Shown piece by piece: positions 15,700 through 24,576 of a stretch of 64,000 bases of DNA. The notes below the pieces were generated by a model. That model saw only the letters and a list, made by a program, of their open reading frames with translations, made no database searches and was not told where the DNA came from. The number at the start of each line of letters is the position of its first letter. Position 1 is the first letter of the stretch. A program made the position numbers and the translations under genes. Source of the DNA: Dinoroseobacter sp965279125 (GTDB lineage: Bacteria > Pseudomonadota > Alphaproteobacteria > Rhodobacterales > Rhodobacteraceae); the NCBI GenBank assembly GCA_965279125.1, contig CBDIHL010000038.1, forward strand, positions 1-64,000. Reading direction: 5' to 3'.

Positions 15700-16683
15700 A
15701 TGAAACTTACGCATATTGCATTGGCCATGGGGATGGCTGTGTCCGGAGGGGCTGCAAACGCAGACTCGCTGAATTTGACCCTATCGGGCGGTAGCCCCGG
15801 CGGGCTGTGGTCCTTGCTGGGCGCCGGGATGGACCGCGCGGCCAAGGTCGATGATGCCGATGCGGTCATCACCTATCAGGCGACGGGCGGCGGTTTCGCC
15901 AATATCGGTTTGCTGGCCGCAGGGCGCACCGATCTGGGCCTTGTCCATGACGCCGAGATCAAGATCGCGCTCGAAGGCGGCGAGCCGTTCAGCGCCCCGA
16001 TTACCAATCTTCAGGCCATCGGCTACATGTATAACTGGGCGCCGATGCATTTCTTCGTCACCCAGGATATGGCGACGGAATATAACCTCGACAGCCTCGA
16101 TGATCTGGCAACCTCCGGCGCGCCTGTCACCATCGGGATCAACCGCGCAGGCAATATCACCGGCGATGTGGCGTTGTTCATGCTGGAGGCCGCAGGGCTG
16201 ACCGCCGACACACTCGAGGCCAATGGCGGCGAGCTGGTGCGCGCAGGCTCGCGCGAGCAGGGCGAGTTGATGCAGGACGGGCGCATCGACATGGCCACCA
16301 ACGGCATCTTCGTGAAGCATTCGAGCTTCCGCGCGATTGACGAGAATGTCGATGTCGTGTTGCTGTCGATCCCCGAAGACGTGATCGCGGCGACGAACGA
16401 GGCCTTCGGCACCTCCGCCTTCACCATTCCCGGCGGCAGCTATTCCAAGCAGCCGAACGACGTGGCGACGATGGCGCTGGGTGCGATGGTCACCACAAGC
16501 GAAGGGATGGATGAAGAGACGGCGTATAAGCTGACAAGCGCGCTCATCGCCAATGTCGAGGAAGTCCGCTCCGTCCATGGGGCCATGGCGGCGCTGTCGC
16601 CCGAATTGATGGCCAGCCAGACCGTGCTGCCGTTCCATCCCGGGGCCGAGCGCGCCTTCCGCGAGGCGGGCCTGATCGAATGA
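15700..16683 (+). CDS. TAXI-family TRAP transporter solute-binding protein
   Basis: A 327-residue periplasmic protein with a cleavable signal peptide (residues 1-21, ending AANA), then SLNLTLSGGSPGGLWSLLGAGM and ITYQATGGGFANIGLLAAGRTDLGLV, the ligand-cleft signature of TAXI binding proteins. ATG 15700 was chosen since AGGGAGGAAG precedes it and the signal peptide starts there. It overlaps the fused permease gene by four bases, as usual for TAXI systems. It is downstream of the Rieske oxygenase on the same strand, which suggests uptake of the oxygenase substrate or a related acid across the inner membrane. Ligand unknown. Confidence 0.9.
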   Translation: MKLTHIALAMGMAVSGGAANADSLNLTLSGGSPGGLWSLLGAGMDRAAKVDDADAVITYQATGGGFANIGLLAAGRTDLGLVHDAEIKIALEGGEPFSAPITNLQAIGYMYNWAPMHFFVTQDMATEYNLDSLDDLATSGAPVTIGINRAGNITGDVALFMLEAAGLTADTLEANGGELVRAGSREQGELMQDGRIDMATNGIFVKHSSFRAIDENVDVVLLSIPEDVIAATNEAFGTSAFTIPGGSYSKQPNDVATMALGAMVTTSEGMDEETAYKLTSALIANVEEVRSVHGAMAALSPELMASQTVLPFHPGAERAFREAGLIE

Positions 16684-18617
16684 ACGGCAGCGGGCTTCTT
16701 GTCCGCACCGGCAAGCGGCGTGCCTTTACGGGCGCGTCGCAGCGTGTGCTGATGGTTTTGGCGGCGGCCTTCGCGATCTGGGTGGTTTATGCCAACCTCG
16801 TCGTGATCTCGGATCCGCTGGTCTGGGGCATTTTGTTTGTCGCCGGCATCTTCACGCTTCTTTTCGTGGTGGTGGGCCATTCGCCCGCCGCCCCGGACAC
16901 GCCGACATGGCTTGATTGGGGGCTGAGTGCGCTGAGCCTCGCCTGCGGTGTGTTCTTTTTCTTCAATGCTGATGTGATCTCGAACCGGATCACGCTATTG
17001 GATCAATTCACGCCCGCGCAGTTCTTCTTCGGCACCGCATTGTTGTTGCTGACCTTGGAGGCCACCCGCCGCACCACCGGCCTTGGGCTGACGGTGATTG
17101 TGCTTGCGTTTCTGGCCTATAACCTTTTCGGGTCCTTGCTTCCGCCGCCCTTTGGGCATGGCGTGTCGGATTTCTCGTACCTTCTGGATATTCTCGTCTT
17201 CACCACCGATGGCCTGTTTGGCGTGCCCATTCAGGTGGTCGCCTCATATGTCTTTCTGTTTGTGCTGTTCGGCACGCTTCTGGCCAAGGCCGGCGGCGGA
17301 GAGTTGTTCTTCAACCTCGCCGCCGCCATGACCGGCAACACCCGCGGCGGGCCTGCGAAGGTCGCGGTGATATCGTCGGGGCTTTATGGCACAATGTCGG
17401 GCAGCCCGACCTCGGATGTCGTCGCAACAGGCTCGATTACCATCCCGATCATGAAGCGTCTGGGCTATTCCAAGCGCTTCGCGGGCGCGGTCGAGGTTGC
17501 AGCCTCCACCGGTGGCTCGGCCATGCCGCCGATCATGGGCTCGGCAGCGTTTATCCTCGCGGAATATACCAACACGGCCTACCGCGAGATCGTCTATGCA
17601 GCGATCATTCCTGCGATGCTCTACTACGTCGGCGTATTCAGCCAAGTGCATCTGCGCGCGGTGCATCATAACCTCAAGCCTTATTCCGACGGGGTGCCGC
17701 ATCTGGGCCGAACCTTGATCAATGGCTGGCCCTTCCTGATCCCCATTGGCATCATCATCGGGGTGCTGCTGGCGGGATACTCCCCCACATTCACCGCAGG
17801 CGCGGGCGCTGCGGCGGTAATCCTTGCCACGCTTCTGACCAAGCGCACGCGGATGACGCTGTGGCAGGTGATCGAGGGGTTTGGCGAGACCACTTTGCGC
17901 ATCCTGCCCGTCGCGGGGGCTTGTGCTGCGGCGGGGCTGGTCATTGGCGGGTTGTCGATGACCGGGCTGGGGATGAAGGCCGCCAATGTGATTATTGCCA
18001 TCTCCGGGGGCGGGCAGATTGCGACGCTGTTGCTGGCGGCTGTTGTCACGATTGTGCTTGGCCTCGGGATGCCGACGCCCTCGGCCTATATCCTTGCGGC
18101 CGTGCTCGTGGGGCCTGCGCTGACGACCATCGGTTTTCCGCTGCTCGAGTCGCATATGTTCCTTCTCTACTTCGCGATCCTGTCGGCGCTGACCCCGCCC
18201 ATTGCGGTGGCCGCCCTCGCAGCGGCGGCGATTGCGGATGAGGACCCGTTTGCGATTGCCTTTGATGCGGTCCGCCTCGCGGCCATCGGGTTCCTGATGC
18301 CGTTTGTGTTCCTGTGGAACCCGGCGATCCTCGGCCAAGGCGACTGGGGCGCGATTGCGCTGGTGGCCGTGGGCGGCGTGATCGCGGCGGGGCTGATTGC
18401 GGTGTCGGTCGAATGGCTGGTGCGCGGGACCCCGCCACTGGTCAGCCCGCTGGTGCGCTTTGCCATGGTCGGGGCTGCGGTGGCTTGCGTGTCACCCGAG
18501 CCGGGTGTCGCGGTGCTGGGGATCGGGGCAGGGCTGGTTTTGCTGGGCGTAACATTGGGGCTACGCAAACGTCAGTTGGCCGGGACGGCGCAGGAGACAG
18601 CCGCGCCCGGCGAATAG
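16680..18617 (+). CDS. TRAP transporter fused permease (4TM/12TM)
   Basis: A 645-residue inner-membrane protein that joins the small (DctQ-like, N-terminal four helices) and large (DctM-like) TRAP subunits, as is usual for TAXI-type systems. The DctM part holds the conserved GTMSGSPTSDVVATGSITIP (residues about 237-256) and, near 460, LGLGMPTPSAYILAAVL. The C-terminal 100 residues form extra helices and a basic tail. Translation starts inside the stop of the binding-protein gene (ATGA). It drives sodium- or proton-coupled import of the ligand caught by the partner protein. No third gene is needed for this type. Confidence 0.92.
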   Translation: MNGSGLLVRTGKRRAFTGASQRVLMVLAAAFAIWVVYANLVVISDPLVWGILFVAGIFTLLFVVVGHSPAAPDTPTWLDWGLSALSLACGVFFFFNADVISNRITLLDQFTPAQFFFGTALLLLTLEATRRTTGLGLTVIVLAFLAYNLFGSLLPPPFGHGVSDFSYLLDILVFTTDGLFGVPIQVVASYVFLFVLFGTLLAKAGGGELFFNLAAAMTGNTRGGPAKVAVISSGLYGTMSGSPTSDVVATGSITIPIMKRLGYSKRFAGAVEVAASTGGSAMPPIMGSAAFILAEYTNTAYREIVYAAIIPAMLYYVGVFSQVHLRAVHHNLKPYSDGVPHLGRTLINGWPFLIPIGIIIGVLLAGYSPTFTAGAGAAAVILATLLTKRTRMTLWQVIEGFGETTLRILPVAGACAAAGLVIGGLSMTGLGMKAANVIIAISGGGQIATLLLAAVVTIVLGLGMPTPSAYILAAVLVGPALTTIGFPLLESHMFLLYFAILSALTPPIAVAALAAAAIADEDPFAIAFDAVRLAAIGFLMPFVFLWNPAILGQGDWGAIALVAVGGVIAAGLIAVSVEWLVRGTPPLVSPLVRFAMVGAAVACVSPEPGVAVLGIGAGLVLLGVTLGLRKRQLAGTAQETAAPGE

Positions 18618-18626
18618 CGTCAGGAT

Positions 18627-19010
18627 TTAAGGGGCCAGATTGCGCGCGTTCATCACCCGCCCATCGCAGACCAGGCAACAGTTCGAGCAGCGCTGGCTGT
18701 TGTTCTGCCCAACCCCCCAATAGGTCCCGTCACCACCGCCCGACACCCATGCGCCGTAACAGATGTTCTCGCCATACGAGCAGCTGAGATGGTAGCGGTG
18801 CGTGTCCCAGTCATCGATGATGTAGACGCGGTTTGGCTGCGGCCAGACATGGTTGCGGTCCTGGCTGAAGAATTGCAGCTCGACAATATTGGGATGGGTG
18901 CTGGAGATATTGAAGGTCACCGTATCGGCAGAGGCGGTGCCGGGCGCGGTCGTCCAGCCGATCAGAAGGGCCATGGCAATGGCGATTAGGGGCAGCAGGC
19001 GTCGGGTCAT
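18627..19010 (-). CDS. secreted cysteine-rich protein
   Basis: A 127-residue exported protein. Residues 1-29 form a strong signal peptide (MTRRLLPLIAIAMALLIGW, cleavage near TASADT). The mature 98 residues contain seven cysteines, including the cluster CSNCCLVC (residues 108-115) and an earlier pair in SCSYGENIC, so disulfide bonds in the periplasm or outside the cell are likely. Aromatic residues are frequent. The second half (YGAWVSGGGDGTYWGVGQ) is glycine-rich. It sits opposite to the TRAP genes and in line with the alpha/beta hydrolase. No family with known function recognised. A metal- or ligand-binding role is only a guess. Confidence 0.7.
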   Translation of the reverse strand: MTRRLLPLIAIAMALLIGWTTAPGTASADTVTFNISSTHPNIVELQFFSQDRNHVWPQPNRVYIIDDWDTHRYHLSCSYGENICYGAWVSGGGDGTYWGVGQNNSQRCSNCCLVCDGRVMNARNLAP

Positions 19011-19086
19011 GTCTGTGGTCCTCTCTCTGTCTATGGAGAAAGGTTAACGCCCCCGGCGGCTTGCCCCTAACAAAAAAATTGCGCCT

Positions 19087-20247
19087 TTAGGTCTCAGGGG
19101 CGAAGCCTCTGTCACTCAGCCATGCACTGACGGTCTGAACCGCCTGCGCCATCTGCTCGGGCTGGTCGCGGTAATAGTGGCTGGCCTCGGGGATTGTCGC
19201 GTAGGTTTTGTCCTCCATGCGGGCCGCGTTGAAGACCGAGTACGGATGGCTTGGCGGAACCGCATCATCCGCCCCGTTCTCCAGCACCAACAAGGGCGCC
19301 TTGATGCTGCCCACGGTATCGAGCGCGTCGGCCCGGCTCAGCGGCGACCACTGGCTCAGCCATGCGCGCAACGTGGTGAAGCGCGCCAGACCCACGGGGC
19401 CGGAGTTTACCGTTTCCGGCACGCCCAGATAGCAGGTATTGGCGGGGCGGTCGTTCGGCTCCAACGTTTTGTCGAGGAACCTCGGATCGGCCATGGTGCG
19501 GTGGACGAGGAACGGGCGCTCCACCTCCGCCGTGCCGCGCGATTTGAGGTCCAACAGCATGGTCTGCGCCGTCTCGGTGATCCGCGCGATGCGGGCGGTT
19601 TGGGCCGCGCGGAAGGTGGCCACGAAATCCGCCGAGTAGGGAGGCACAGGGGCCGCCGCACCATAGAGGTCGAGGTCCGGATCGCGCAAATCCGGGTTGC
19701 TCTCGTCCAGCACACTCGGGTCGATCCACTCGGCCAGGATGCGCGCGCGCCCGGTATGGGCGGCGATGAAGGTCACGCCGTCCGCCGGGATCAGGTCGGC
19801 GGCGGTCAGGTCATAGACATCGCCTGCGGGGGTGTCGGTGAGGGTCGGGGCCTCGGCCTGCGATTGGTAGAACAAGGCAAGCGAGCCGCCTCCCGACCAG
19901 CCCGCAAGCACAACCTTGGCGTAGCCGAGCACCTCCCGCGCATGGCGGATATAGGCCCCAAGGTCCGCCACAACCTTCTCCATAATCAGCGCCGTGTCGT
20001 TCTTGGCATAGCGCGAGGCCGCACAGATGACGTGATGGCCAGCCTCGGCCATAGCAATCGGCATCGGCATCAGGTTCAAGGTCGAGGCTGGGTGCATGAA
20101 GATCAGCACCGTGTCCGAGGGTGTGTCAGGCCGGATCAGCTGGCCTTCGAGGAAGACTTTGCCCTGACTGCCCGCGAAGCCGTAGGTCTCAGTGAACGCG
20201 GCGGTCTCGGTGAAGCTGACGATGAGGGGGGTGCGGGTGATGCTCAT
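19087..20247 (-). CDS. alpha/beta-hydrolase
   Basis: A 386-residue serine hydrolase. The nucleophile elbow is GWSGGGS with S118, and the strand before it, VVLAGW, is typical. Candidates for the acid and base are the Asp in ENGADDAVP and the His in EASHYYRDQ near the C-terminus. A long insert (about 140-260) forms a large lid. The start was set at ATG 20247; a TTG at 20259 overlapping the previous stop is an alternative. It is nine bases downstream of the VOC gene in a two-gene leftward operon. Reasonable roles are hydrolysis of an aromatic ester (for example a phthalate monoester) or of a C-C bond in a ring-cleavage product. Neither can be chosen from sequence. Confidence 0.8.
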   Translation of the reverse strand: MSITRTPLIVSFTETAAFTETYGFAGSQGKVFLEGQLIRPDTPSDTVLIFMHPASTLNLMPMPIAMAEAGHHVICAASRYAKNDTALIMEKVVADLGAYIRHAREVLGYAKVVLAGWSGGGSLALFYQSQAEAPTLTDTPAGDVYDLTAADLIPADGVTFIAAHTGRARILAEWIDPSVLDESNPDLRDPDLDLYGAAAPVPPYSADFVATFRAAQTARIARITETAQTMLLDLKSRGTAEVERPFLVHRTMADPRFLDKTLEPNDRPANTCYLGVPETVNSGPVGLARFTTLRAWLSQWSPLSRADALDTVGSIKAPLLVLENGADDAVPPSHPYSVFNAARMEDKTYATIPEASHYYRDQPEQMAQAVQTVSAWLSDRGFAPET

Positions 20248-20255
20248 GACGGGCT

Positions 20256-20777
20256 TCAAGCGTGCATCGGGTCCACATCTGGCGCGCGTTTGGTGACGGA
20301 CCAGTCCTCCAGCACCGTCTCGGCCCGGTCGTTAAGCATCTTCATCATCTCGGGCGTGGCGGTGTCGACGGCGACCTCCATGCGGTGGCCATTGGGATCA
20401 AAAAAGTAGATCGACTGGCAGATTTTGTGATCTGTCGGACCGACCACATCAACGCCCGTCGCCTCCAGTTTCGCCTTGATCGCACTCAGCTCGTCCATGC
20501 CGCCCTCGATGCGCAGGGCCAGATGCTGCACCCAGTCGGGGGTGTTCTGGTCCATCTCCATATCGGGGCTTTCGGGCAGCTCGAAGAAGGCGACGTAGCT
20601 GCCATCGCCCATCTTGAAGAAGATGTGGATATGGGGGGACCATTCGCCCGTGGACGGCACCTTATTCTCGGCCACAGCGATGTCCAGCTCAAGCCCGAGC
20701 AGGTCGCGGTAGAAGGCGGTGGTCTCTTTGGCATCGCGGCAACGATAGGCGACGTGGTGCAGGCCGTGCAGTCCCAT
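20256..20777 (-). CDS. VOC-superfamily metalloprotein (glyoxalase / extradiol dioxygenase fold)
   Basis: A 173-residue protein with paired beta-alpha-beta-beta-beta modules. The likely metal ligands are in the expected places: H7 or H8 in GLHHVAYR, H85 in VQHLALRI, and E134 in NGHRMEVAV. This His-His-Glu set is shared by type I extradiol dioxygenases and many VOC isomerases or lyases; the short length fits a single-domain member. ATG 20777 was selected because GAAGGAG is just upstream. It is the first gene of the operon with the alpha/beta hydrolase, a pairing seen in meta-cleavage pathways. It could thus be a ring-cleaving enzyme, but this is not proven. Confidence 0.75.
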   Translation of the reverse strand: MGLHGLHHVAYRCRDAKETTAFYRDLLGLELDIAVAENKVPSTGEWSPHIHIFFKMGDGSYVAFFELPESPDMEMDQNTPDWVQHLALRIEGGMDELSAIKAKLEATGVDVVGPTDHKICQSIYFFDPNGHRMEVAVDTATPEMMKMLNDRAETVLEDWSVTKRAPDVDPMHA

Positions 20778-20852
20778 GGGAATCTCCTTCAATTTGCTGT
20801 TGGGATACATTTTAGCTGGATTTCCGCAAATGGCCATGGGAAGACGGGCGGA

Positions 20853-21548
20853 ATGTATACAATATCTATCCCACGCCCCGGACCCACCCTGACTGAGATC
20901 GCGACCGAGCGGTTGCGCGCCTCGATCCTTGCGGGCGAGTTTGATCAAGGCGGTCTGACCGAAAACGCGATCTGCGCGGCTTTCTCGATGTCACGCACGC
21001 CCGTGCGCGCGGCGTTGCAGATCCTCGCCCAAGAGGGCCTCTTGGAATACGCCCCGCAACGCGGTTACCGGATACGGCGGCAAGACCCCGGCTTGGTGGG
21101 CGAGGCCTATGAGGTGCGCGCGGTGCTCGAAGGCCTCGCGGCGCGCAAATTGGCGGAAGCGGGACTGTCGGCAGAGACGGACGCGGCGCTGAGCGATTGC
21201 GTGGCCAAAGGCACCAAGCTGCTGGACCGGGCGACGTTTAATGCAAGTGCATGGCGCGAGATGAACGCGCGGTTTCACGAGGCGATCATCGGGGCGGCGG
21301 GCAATGATCTGCTGCTGGCGACGGTGAAGCTAGCCGAAGGGGTGCCCTTGGCGGCGATGACGATCATTGCGGACCTGAATGCGCAGCCTGACAAGGCGCT
21401 GCTGCGCCAAGCCCAGGCCGATCACGAGGCGATCCTGGCGGCCCTGCGCGATGGCCAATCGGCGCGGGCCGAGGCGCGGATGCGCGAACATATACTTGTG
21501 GCGGGCGAGTTGATCACCGCGACCCTGTCAAAAAGGACCACGACATGA
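20853..21548 (+). CDS. GntR-family regulator (FCD type)
   Basis: A 231-residue regulator. The N-terminal winged helix includes LTEIATERLRASILAGEF and AFSMSRTPVRAALQILAQEGLLEY; the C-terminal FCD ligand domain contains the acidic/His pattern (RAVLEGLAARKLAE, REMNARFHEAIIGAAGN, DHEAILAALRDG) that binds a metal and a carboxylic acid. ATG 20853 is inferred from the homology start; it has only a poor upstream GGGCGG. Its stop overlaps the lyase gene start (ATGA), so it heads a three-gene operon. A TGTATACA palindrome covers the second and third codons, pointing to self-repression. Ligand is likely an organic or aromatic acid. Confidence 0.88.
   Translation: MYTISIPRPGPTLTEIATERLRASILAGEFDQGGLTENAICAAFSMSRTPVRAALQILAQEGLLEYAPQRGYRIRRQDPGLVGEAYEVRAVLEGLAARKLAEAGLSAETDAALSDCVAKGTKLLDRATFNASAWREMNARFHEAIIGAAGNDLLLATVKLAEGVPLAAMTIIADLNAQPDKALLRQAQADHEAILAALRDGQSARAEARMREHILVAGELITATLSKRTTT
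20854..20861. promoter_or_regulatory. GTATAC palindrome at the GntR start codon
   Basis: TGTATACA, within AATGTATACAAT, matches the core of operators often reported for FCD-type GntR proteins (TTGTATACAA-like). It begins one base into the ATG of the GntR gene and is 77 bases from the start of the divergent VOC gene. Binding here would block transcription or initiation of the regulator's own operon. Confidence 0.5.
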
Positions 21549-22399
21549 GCCTGCGCGCGCGCCTTGCCGAACCGACAATCCTGATGGCGCCGGGGGCCTA
21601 TGACGGGCTGTCGGCGAACCTTGCCGCGCAAGCCGGGGCCGAGGCGGTCTATATGACCGGGTTCGGGGTCAGCGGCTCGACCCTCGGGCGGCCCGATGTG
21701 GGGTTGATGAGTGCGACGGAAATGGCCGACCGCACCCGCGCGATTGCCGACGCTTGCGCGGGCACACCGCTGATTGCCGATGGGGATACGGGTCATGGCG
21801 GGGTGCTGAACGTGGCGCGGATGGTGCGGCTGTACGAGCAGGCGGGTGCGGCCGCGATCCAGATCGAGGACCAGGTCTTCCCGAAACGCTGCGGCCATAT
21901 GGCGGGCAAATCCGTGATCGATGCGGGCGAGGCGGCGGCGAAAATCAAGGCGGCGGCGGAGGCACGGGCCAGCGACGAGTTTCTCATCATCGCGCGCACC
22001 GATGCGCGGGCGGTCACAACCCTCGACGACGCGCTGCGCCGGGGCGAGGCCTTTGCCGAAGCGGGCGCGGATGTGATCTTCATCGAGGCCCCGCAAAGCG
22101 AGGACGAGATGCGCAAGGTCGCCGACACCTTCAAGGGCATCCCGCTGGTCGCCAACATGGTGGAGGACGGCAAGACGCCTTACTTGGACATCGCGAGCTT
22201 GCAACAGCTGGGCTTTTCGCTGGCGATTTACCCGGTGTCGACCCTGCTGGTGGTCACGAAGGCCTTGCAACAGGCTTACGGCGATATGCTCGACGAGGGG
22301 CGCTTGCCAGCCGCCACCCCGCGCGTCACATTCCAGGACTACAACACGGCGCTGGGGCTAGAGCGCTTGATGGCGAGTGCGGCGGAGGCGAAGACATGA
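21545..22399 (+). CDS. isocitrate lyase / PEP mutase-family enzyme
   Basis: A 284-residue TIM-barrel protein. The magnesium-binding IADGDTGHG (77-85) and the active-site loop KRCGHMAGK (114-122, with catalytic C116) place it among the C-C bond lyases of the family (methylisocitrate lyase, dimethylmalate lyase, oxaloacetate decarboxylase), since P-C bond forming PEP mutases lack the KKCGH-type loop cysteine. It is smaller than true isocitrate lyase (over 400 residues). It is coupled to the GntR gene upstream and the FAH hydrolase gene downstream by four-base overlaps, so it should act in the same pathway, perhaps splitting a 2-substituted malate produced after ring opening. The specific substrate is not known. 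Confidence 0.85.
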   Translation: MSLRARLAEPTILMAPGAYDGLSANLAAQAGAEAVYMTGFGVSGSTLGRPDVGLMSATEMADRTRAIADACAGTPLIADGDTGHGGVLNVARMVRLYEQAGAAAIQIEDQVFPKRCGHMAGKSVIDAGEAAAKIKAAAEARASDEFLIIARTDARAVTTLDDALRRGEAFAEAGADVIFIEAPQSEDEMRKVADTFKGIPLVANMVEDGKTPYLDIASLQQLGFSLAIYPVSTLLVVTKALQQAYGDMLDEGRLPAATPRVTFQDYNTALGLERLMASAAEAKT

Positions 22400-23253
22400 G
22401 ACTGGCGCGATTTAACGACACACAGCTTGGGGCGGTGGACGACGGGGGCGAGACGCTTGCCGATATCACGGCCCTGATCGAGGACCTGCCGGCGCAGACA
22501 TGGGCGCGCGCGCCGGGTGATCCGGTGATGGCGCGACTGCCGCATATCCTCGCGCAGGCGCCTGCGCTATTGCCCTTCGCGGACCGCATTCCGGTGTCGG
22601 AGGTGACGCTGAACGCGCCCGTCGCGACGCCCTCGAAAATCATCGGCGCGCCGGTGAATTACCACGCGCATCTGGACGAGGCGGAAGCAGACGCGGGCAT
22701 TCACCACGGCGGCAAGATCGCGAAGATCGACGAGATCGGGTGTTTTTTGAAGGCCACGAGTGCGCTCTTCGGCCCGGATGCCACGATGGAGCTGCCGTTT
22801 ACTGACCGCCGCGTCGACCACGAAGGCGAGGTCGCGGTGATCATCGGCAAGCCCGGTCGCCGGATCAAGGCGGCAGATGCGCTGGAGCATGTGGCGGGCT
22901 ACGCGCTCAGCTTCGATATGACCGTGCGCGGGACGGAAGACCGCTCTTTGCGCAAAAGCTTCGATACCGCCGCAGGCCTCGGCCCGTGGATCACGACGGC
23001 GGACGAGATTGCGGATCCCTCGGATATCTCCTTCGAGCTAACGGTGAACGGCGAGGTCCGCCAATCCTCAAGCACCAAGCTGCTGATCCGATCTGTCCCG
23101 CAACTGATCGAAATGGTCAGCGCGTTCTACACGCTGCTGCCCGGTGACATCATCATGACCGGAACGCCCGAGGGCGTGTCACCCGTCGCCGCGGGTGACC
23201 TTGTCACGGTATCATCCCCGCAACTCGGCCAGATGTCAGTCCGCATCGCCTAG
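22396..23253 (+). CDS. fumarylacetoacetate hydrolase-family protein
   Basis: A 285-residue enzyme of the FAH superfamily. The core has IIGAPVNYHAHLDEAEADAG, the metal-binding DHEGEVAVIIG (E, E and a later D), GYALSFDMTVRG and the C-terminal LPGDIIMTGTPEGVSPVAAGD. Members with this short length include fumarylpyruvate and acylpyruvate hydrolases. With the gentisate dioxygenase 3 kb away, hydrolysis of maleylpyruvate or fumarylpyruvate to pyruvate plus a C4 acid is a fair inference. The start overlaps the lyase stop by four bases (ATGA). The stop is followed by 21 bases before the convergent TRAP operon. Confidence 0.88.
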   Translation: MRLARFNDTQLGAVDDGGETLADITALIEDLPAQTWARAPGDPVMARLPHILAQAPALLPFADRIPVSEVTLNAPVATPSKIIGAPVNYHAHLDEAEADAGIHHGGKIAKIDEIGCFLKATSALFGPDATMELPFTDRRVDHEGEVAVIIGKPGRRIKAADALEHVAGYALSFDMTVRGTEDRSLRKSFDTAAGLGPWITTADEIADPSDISFELTVNGEVRQSSSTKLLIRSVPQLIEMVSAFYTLLPGDIIMTGTPEGVSPVAAGDLVTVSSPQLGQMSVRIA

Positions 23254-23274
23254 TCTCTTTCTTACTAAAAATAC

Positions 23275-24576
23275 TCAATAAAGCACGCTCGGAAGCCACA
23301 ACGCCAACGCCGGGAACGCGATCAACGCCGCAATCCCCCCCAAATGCGCCAACAAGAACGGCGCGATGCCTTTGTAGATATCCGTCAACTTCATATCCGG
23401 CTGCTGCGCCCGGATGACGAAGATGTTGAGGCCCACAGGCGGCGTAATTAACCCGATCTCGGCCACGATGACGATGAAGATGCCGAACCAGATGGCGGAA
23501 TAGCCGAGCTCTTGGGCGATGGGCAGGAAGACCGGGATGGTGATCAGCATCATCGAAATACTGTCGAGGAAGCATCCCAGCACGATGTAGACCAGCACGA
23601 AGAACAAGATCACCACGAGCGGCGAGACGCCCAATCCGACAACCCAATCCCCAAGCGTCGCGGGAATCCGCGTTTGCACCACGAAATAGGCGAACACGAA
23701 CGCGCCGAGCACGATGAAGAACAGCGATCCGGTGGTCACGACCGTCTCGCGCAGGGCCGTCGCGAACCCGCGCAGCCCCATTTGGCGGCTCGCGAACCCG
23801 ATCACGATTGTCAGGAACGCGCCGATGGCGGCGGCCTCGGTGGGGCTGAACCAGCCCAGATAGATGCCACCGATCACGACGCTGAAGATCAGCGCCATTT
23901 TCCACATCTGCGCCAGCGCGCCCAGCTTTTGGCCCAGCGGTAGGGCCGGGGCCATCGGCAGGGCCTCGGGGCGCAATCGGGCCATGACGGCGATGACGAG
24001 GATGTGCAGCGCGATCATCAACAGCCCCGGCAGAAGGGCGGCGGCGAACAGGGCCGGGACGCTCTCTTGCGCGATGATCGCGTAGATCACGAGGATGATC
24101 GAGGGCGGGATCAGGATGCCCAGCGTGCCGCCCGACGCCACGACACCGCTGGCCACATCGTCGGCATAGCCATAGCGGCGCATCTCGGGGATGCTGACGC
24201 GCGTCATGGTCGAGGCTGTCGCCAGCGACGATCCGCAAATCGCCCCGAACCCGGCGCAGGCCCCGACGGTGGCCATGGCGAGACCGCCCTTGCGGCCTGC
24301 AAAAAGCGCGTTTGCGGCGGCGAATAACTCCTGCGCCATCGAGGTGCGGGCGGCGACCACACCCATCAGAAGGAACAAGGGCACCACCGACAGCGAATAC
24401 GCTTGCGCGAGGTTGAATGGCGTTGTGCCCAGCGTGATCAACGCCACGCGCCACCCGTCGATGGCGGCGTAGCCCACAAGACCCACACCCAGCAGGGCGA
24501 CGGCGACGGGCACCCGCACGAATACCAAAACCACAAGCGACAGGATCGCGGTGACGCCGATCAGCTGTGGGGTCAT
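23275..24576 (-). CDS. TRAP transporter large permease (DctM)
   Basis: A 433-residue inner-membrane protein with about 12 transmembrane helices. DctM signatures are present: GACAGFGAICGSSLATASTM (residues 108-127), ASGGTLGILIPPSIILVIYAI (148-168) and, near the C-terminus, EIGLITPPVGLNIFVI. ATG 24576 overlaps the DctQ stop by four bases and fits the start of the first helix; the frame stays open further upstream only as a shadow of dctQ. It is the last gene of the leftward order dctP-dctQ-dctM. It forms the translocation channel for an organic acid. Confidence 0.93.
   Translation of the reverse strand: MTPQLIGVTAILSLVVLVFVRVPVAVALLGVGLVGYAAIDGWRVALITLGTTPFNLAQAYSLSVVPLFLLMGVVAARTSMAQELFAAANALFAGRKGGLAMATVGACAGFGAICGSSLATASTMTRVSIPEMRRYGYADDVASGVVASGGTLGILIPPSIILVIYAIIAQESVPALFAAALLPGLLMIALHILVIAVMARLRPEALPMAPALPLGQKLGALAQMWKMALIFSVVIGGIYLGWFSPTEAAAIGAFLTIVIGFASRQMGLRGFATALRETVVTTGSLFFIVLGAFVFAYFVVQTRIPATLGDWVVGLGVSPLVVILFFVLVYIVLGCFLDSISMMLITIPVFLPIAQELGYSAIWFGIFIVIVAEIGLITPPVGLNIFVIRAQQPDMKLTDIYKGIAPFLLAHLGGIAALIAFPALALWLPSVLY

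Noticed and set aside
21545..22399. PEP mutase of phosphonate biosynthesis
   Set aside because: The active-site loop carries the KRCGH cysteine typical of C-C lyases, and no phosphonate genes are nearby.
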